From contig CAKUYM010000085.1 of NCBI GenBank assembly GCA_934716785.1, positions 1-14,062 on the forward strand: a DNA stretch of 14,062 nt. The letters run 5' to 3'. The notes beneath the pieces are model-generated. The model ran no database searches. It saw nothing but the letters and a program-made list of their open reading frames with translations, and was not told the origin of the DNA. Shown one piece after another: positions 13,269-14,062 of the stretch (within the stretch, counting starts at the first letter, position 1; each line of letters opens with the position of its first letter). A program made the translations under genes and the position numbers. Source of the stretch: an uncultured Bacteroides sp. (GTDB lineage Bacteria; Bacteroidota; Bacteroidia; Bacteroidales; Bacteroidaceae).

Positions 13269-13316
13269 CCTTTCGGAGAAAGTATGGAAAAAGTATAAAA
13301 AGAAAGTTTGGAAGAA

Positions 13317-14062
13317 ATGAAGAATATGATAATAGGACTGTTCCTGTTGTTTGCCGGCAGTATGCATGCGCAAGTACACGGAACGGTAAAAGACAGCACA
13401 GGAGAAGCAGTGCCGGGGGCAAACGTATTCTGGATGAATACGGGACAAGGCGTAACCACTAAGGAAGATGGCAGTTTCTCTATTGCCAAACCGTCCAAGA
13501 GCCATATGCTGATAGTCAGCTTTATCGGTTTCCGGAACGATACGGTCCATGTGGACGGTAAGAATCAACAACTGGATATAGTGCTTCGCGATGGTGTGGA
13601 GCTGAATGAGGTGAATGTAGTCAGCCGCAGGTTGGGAACTATGAAACTGCGTAGCAGCGTGATGAATGAAGATATGATAAGCAGTGCCGAGCTGAGCCGT
13701 GCCGCTTGTTGCAATTTGGGCGAAAGTTTTGTGACGAATCCATCGGTCGATGTGAGTTATTCCGATGCGGCAACGGGAGCCAAGCAAATCAAGTTGTTGG
13801 GGTTGTCCGGCACTTATGTACAGATGCTGACCGAGAATATCCCGAACTATCGCGGAGCAGCTTCCCCCTACGGCTTAGGTTATGTTCCCGGTCCGTGGAT
13901 GCAGAGCATACAGGTGTCCAAGGGCTCTTCTTCCGTAAAAAACGGTTATGAAGCCATAACGGGACAGATTAATGTCGAATTCAAGAAGCCCCAATTGCCG
14001 GAAGCCGACTGGGTATCCGCCAATCTTTTCGCAAGCACTACCAATCGTTATGAAGCCAATGC
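13317..14062 (+). CDS. TonB-dependent outer-membrane receptor, 5' part (likely metal-related)
   Basis: The frame runs from ATG at 13317 to the window end without a stop: 248 residues of a protein that normally has 650-800. An in-frame TAA at 13296 rules out a longer N-terminus. MKNMIIGLFLLFAGSMHA is a signal peptide, probably cut before Q19. Residues 19-100 are the carboxypeptidase-regulatory-like domain (VHGTVKDSTGEAVPGANV, DGSFSI, VSFIGF) typical of Bacteroidota receptors. The plug domain follows (about 115-225): RAACCNLGESF (128-138), NPSVDVSYSD, GLSGTYVQMLTENIP, YGLGYVPGPWM, QVSKGSSSVKNGYEAITGQINVE. Such receptors import scarce ligands with TonB energy. The cysteine-rich gene upstream suggests a metal or metal complex as ligand, which is inference. 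Beta-barrel and downstream genes are outside the window. Confidence 0.92.
   Translation, partial: MKNMIIGLFLLFAGSMHAQVHGTVKDSTGEAVPGANVFWMNTGQGVTTKEDGSFSIAKPSKSHMLIVSFIGFRNDTVHVDGKNQQLDIVLRDGVELNEVNVVSRRLGTMKLRSSVMNEDMISSAELSRAACCNLGESFVTNPSVDVSYSDAATGAKQIKLLGLSGTYVQMLTENIPNYRGAASPYGLGYVPGPWMQSIQVSKGSSSVKNGYEAITGQINVEFKKPQLPEADWVSANLFASTTNRYEAN

Noticed and set aside
13173..13787. Long minus-strand frames (140-204 residues) at 13076-13787
   Set aside because: They are antisense to the TonB-dependent receptor signal peptide and plug, which have clear homology; the antisense products are low in complexity and match nothing I know.

Overview
The window looks like chromosomal DNA of a Bacteroides species (Bacteroidota; the B. 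thetaiotaomicron/ovatus group is my guess from protein style). Grounds: Bacteroidota-type promoter words (TAnnTTTG, sometimes with a TTTG-like box about 19 bp upstream), A-rich translation starts mostly without Shine-Dalgarno sequences, a short lysine-type phosphoglycerate dehydrogenase, a SusC-style TonB-dependent receptor with an N-terminal carboxypeptidase-like domain, and an HYC_CC_PP-type cysteine-rich protein.

Layout. 1-131: 3' end of a DbpA-like DEAD-box RNA helicase. 395-4003 (+): serC, serA, a small two-helix membrane protein and a DUF1015 protein; a 13-bp inverted-repeat element lies between serC and serA, and a long hairpin follows DUF1015. 4070-4258 (-): a doubtful 62-residue ORF. 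4318-6740 (+): a YigZ/IMPACT protein with an almost leaderless promoter, a solitary HpaII-type restriction-endonuclease homologue, and a nitroreductase; a strong hairpin terminator follows. 6929-12548 is all on the minus strand, in transcription order: a YecH-type small metal-binding protein with its own terminator, a DUF3298 lipoprotein, rsmG, a metallo-beta-lactamase-fold hydrolase and gcvP. 12681-14062 (+): a cysteine-rich exported protein followed by a TonB-dependent receptor cut by the window end, probably a metal-handling module.

How the genes work together. serC and serA make phosphoserine from 3-phosphoglycerate. DUF1015 carries a ParB-like DGHHR motif and sits in the same cluster, which suggests a role near serine or phosphoserine, but this is unproven. 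gcvP feeds glycine carbon into one-carbon metabolism, although gcvT and gcvH are not here. The rest is housekeeping (rRNA methylation, MBL hydrolase) or poorly known.

Most unusual points: the HpaII-type protein has no methyltransferase partner in view and its probable active-site lysine position reads Arg; and many spacers contain short local direct duplications, each spacer with its own motif (4944-4991, 6104-6153, 6869-6926, 9805-9862, 11216-11292, 13182-13268). I found no tRNA, rRNA, CRISPR array, insertion sequence or phage gene. No stretch over 300 bases lacks some annotated feature; the largest plain gap is 132-394, which holds only a probable serC promoter.
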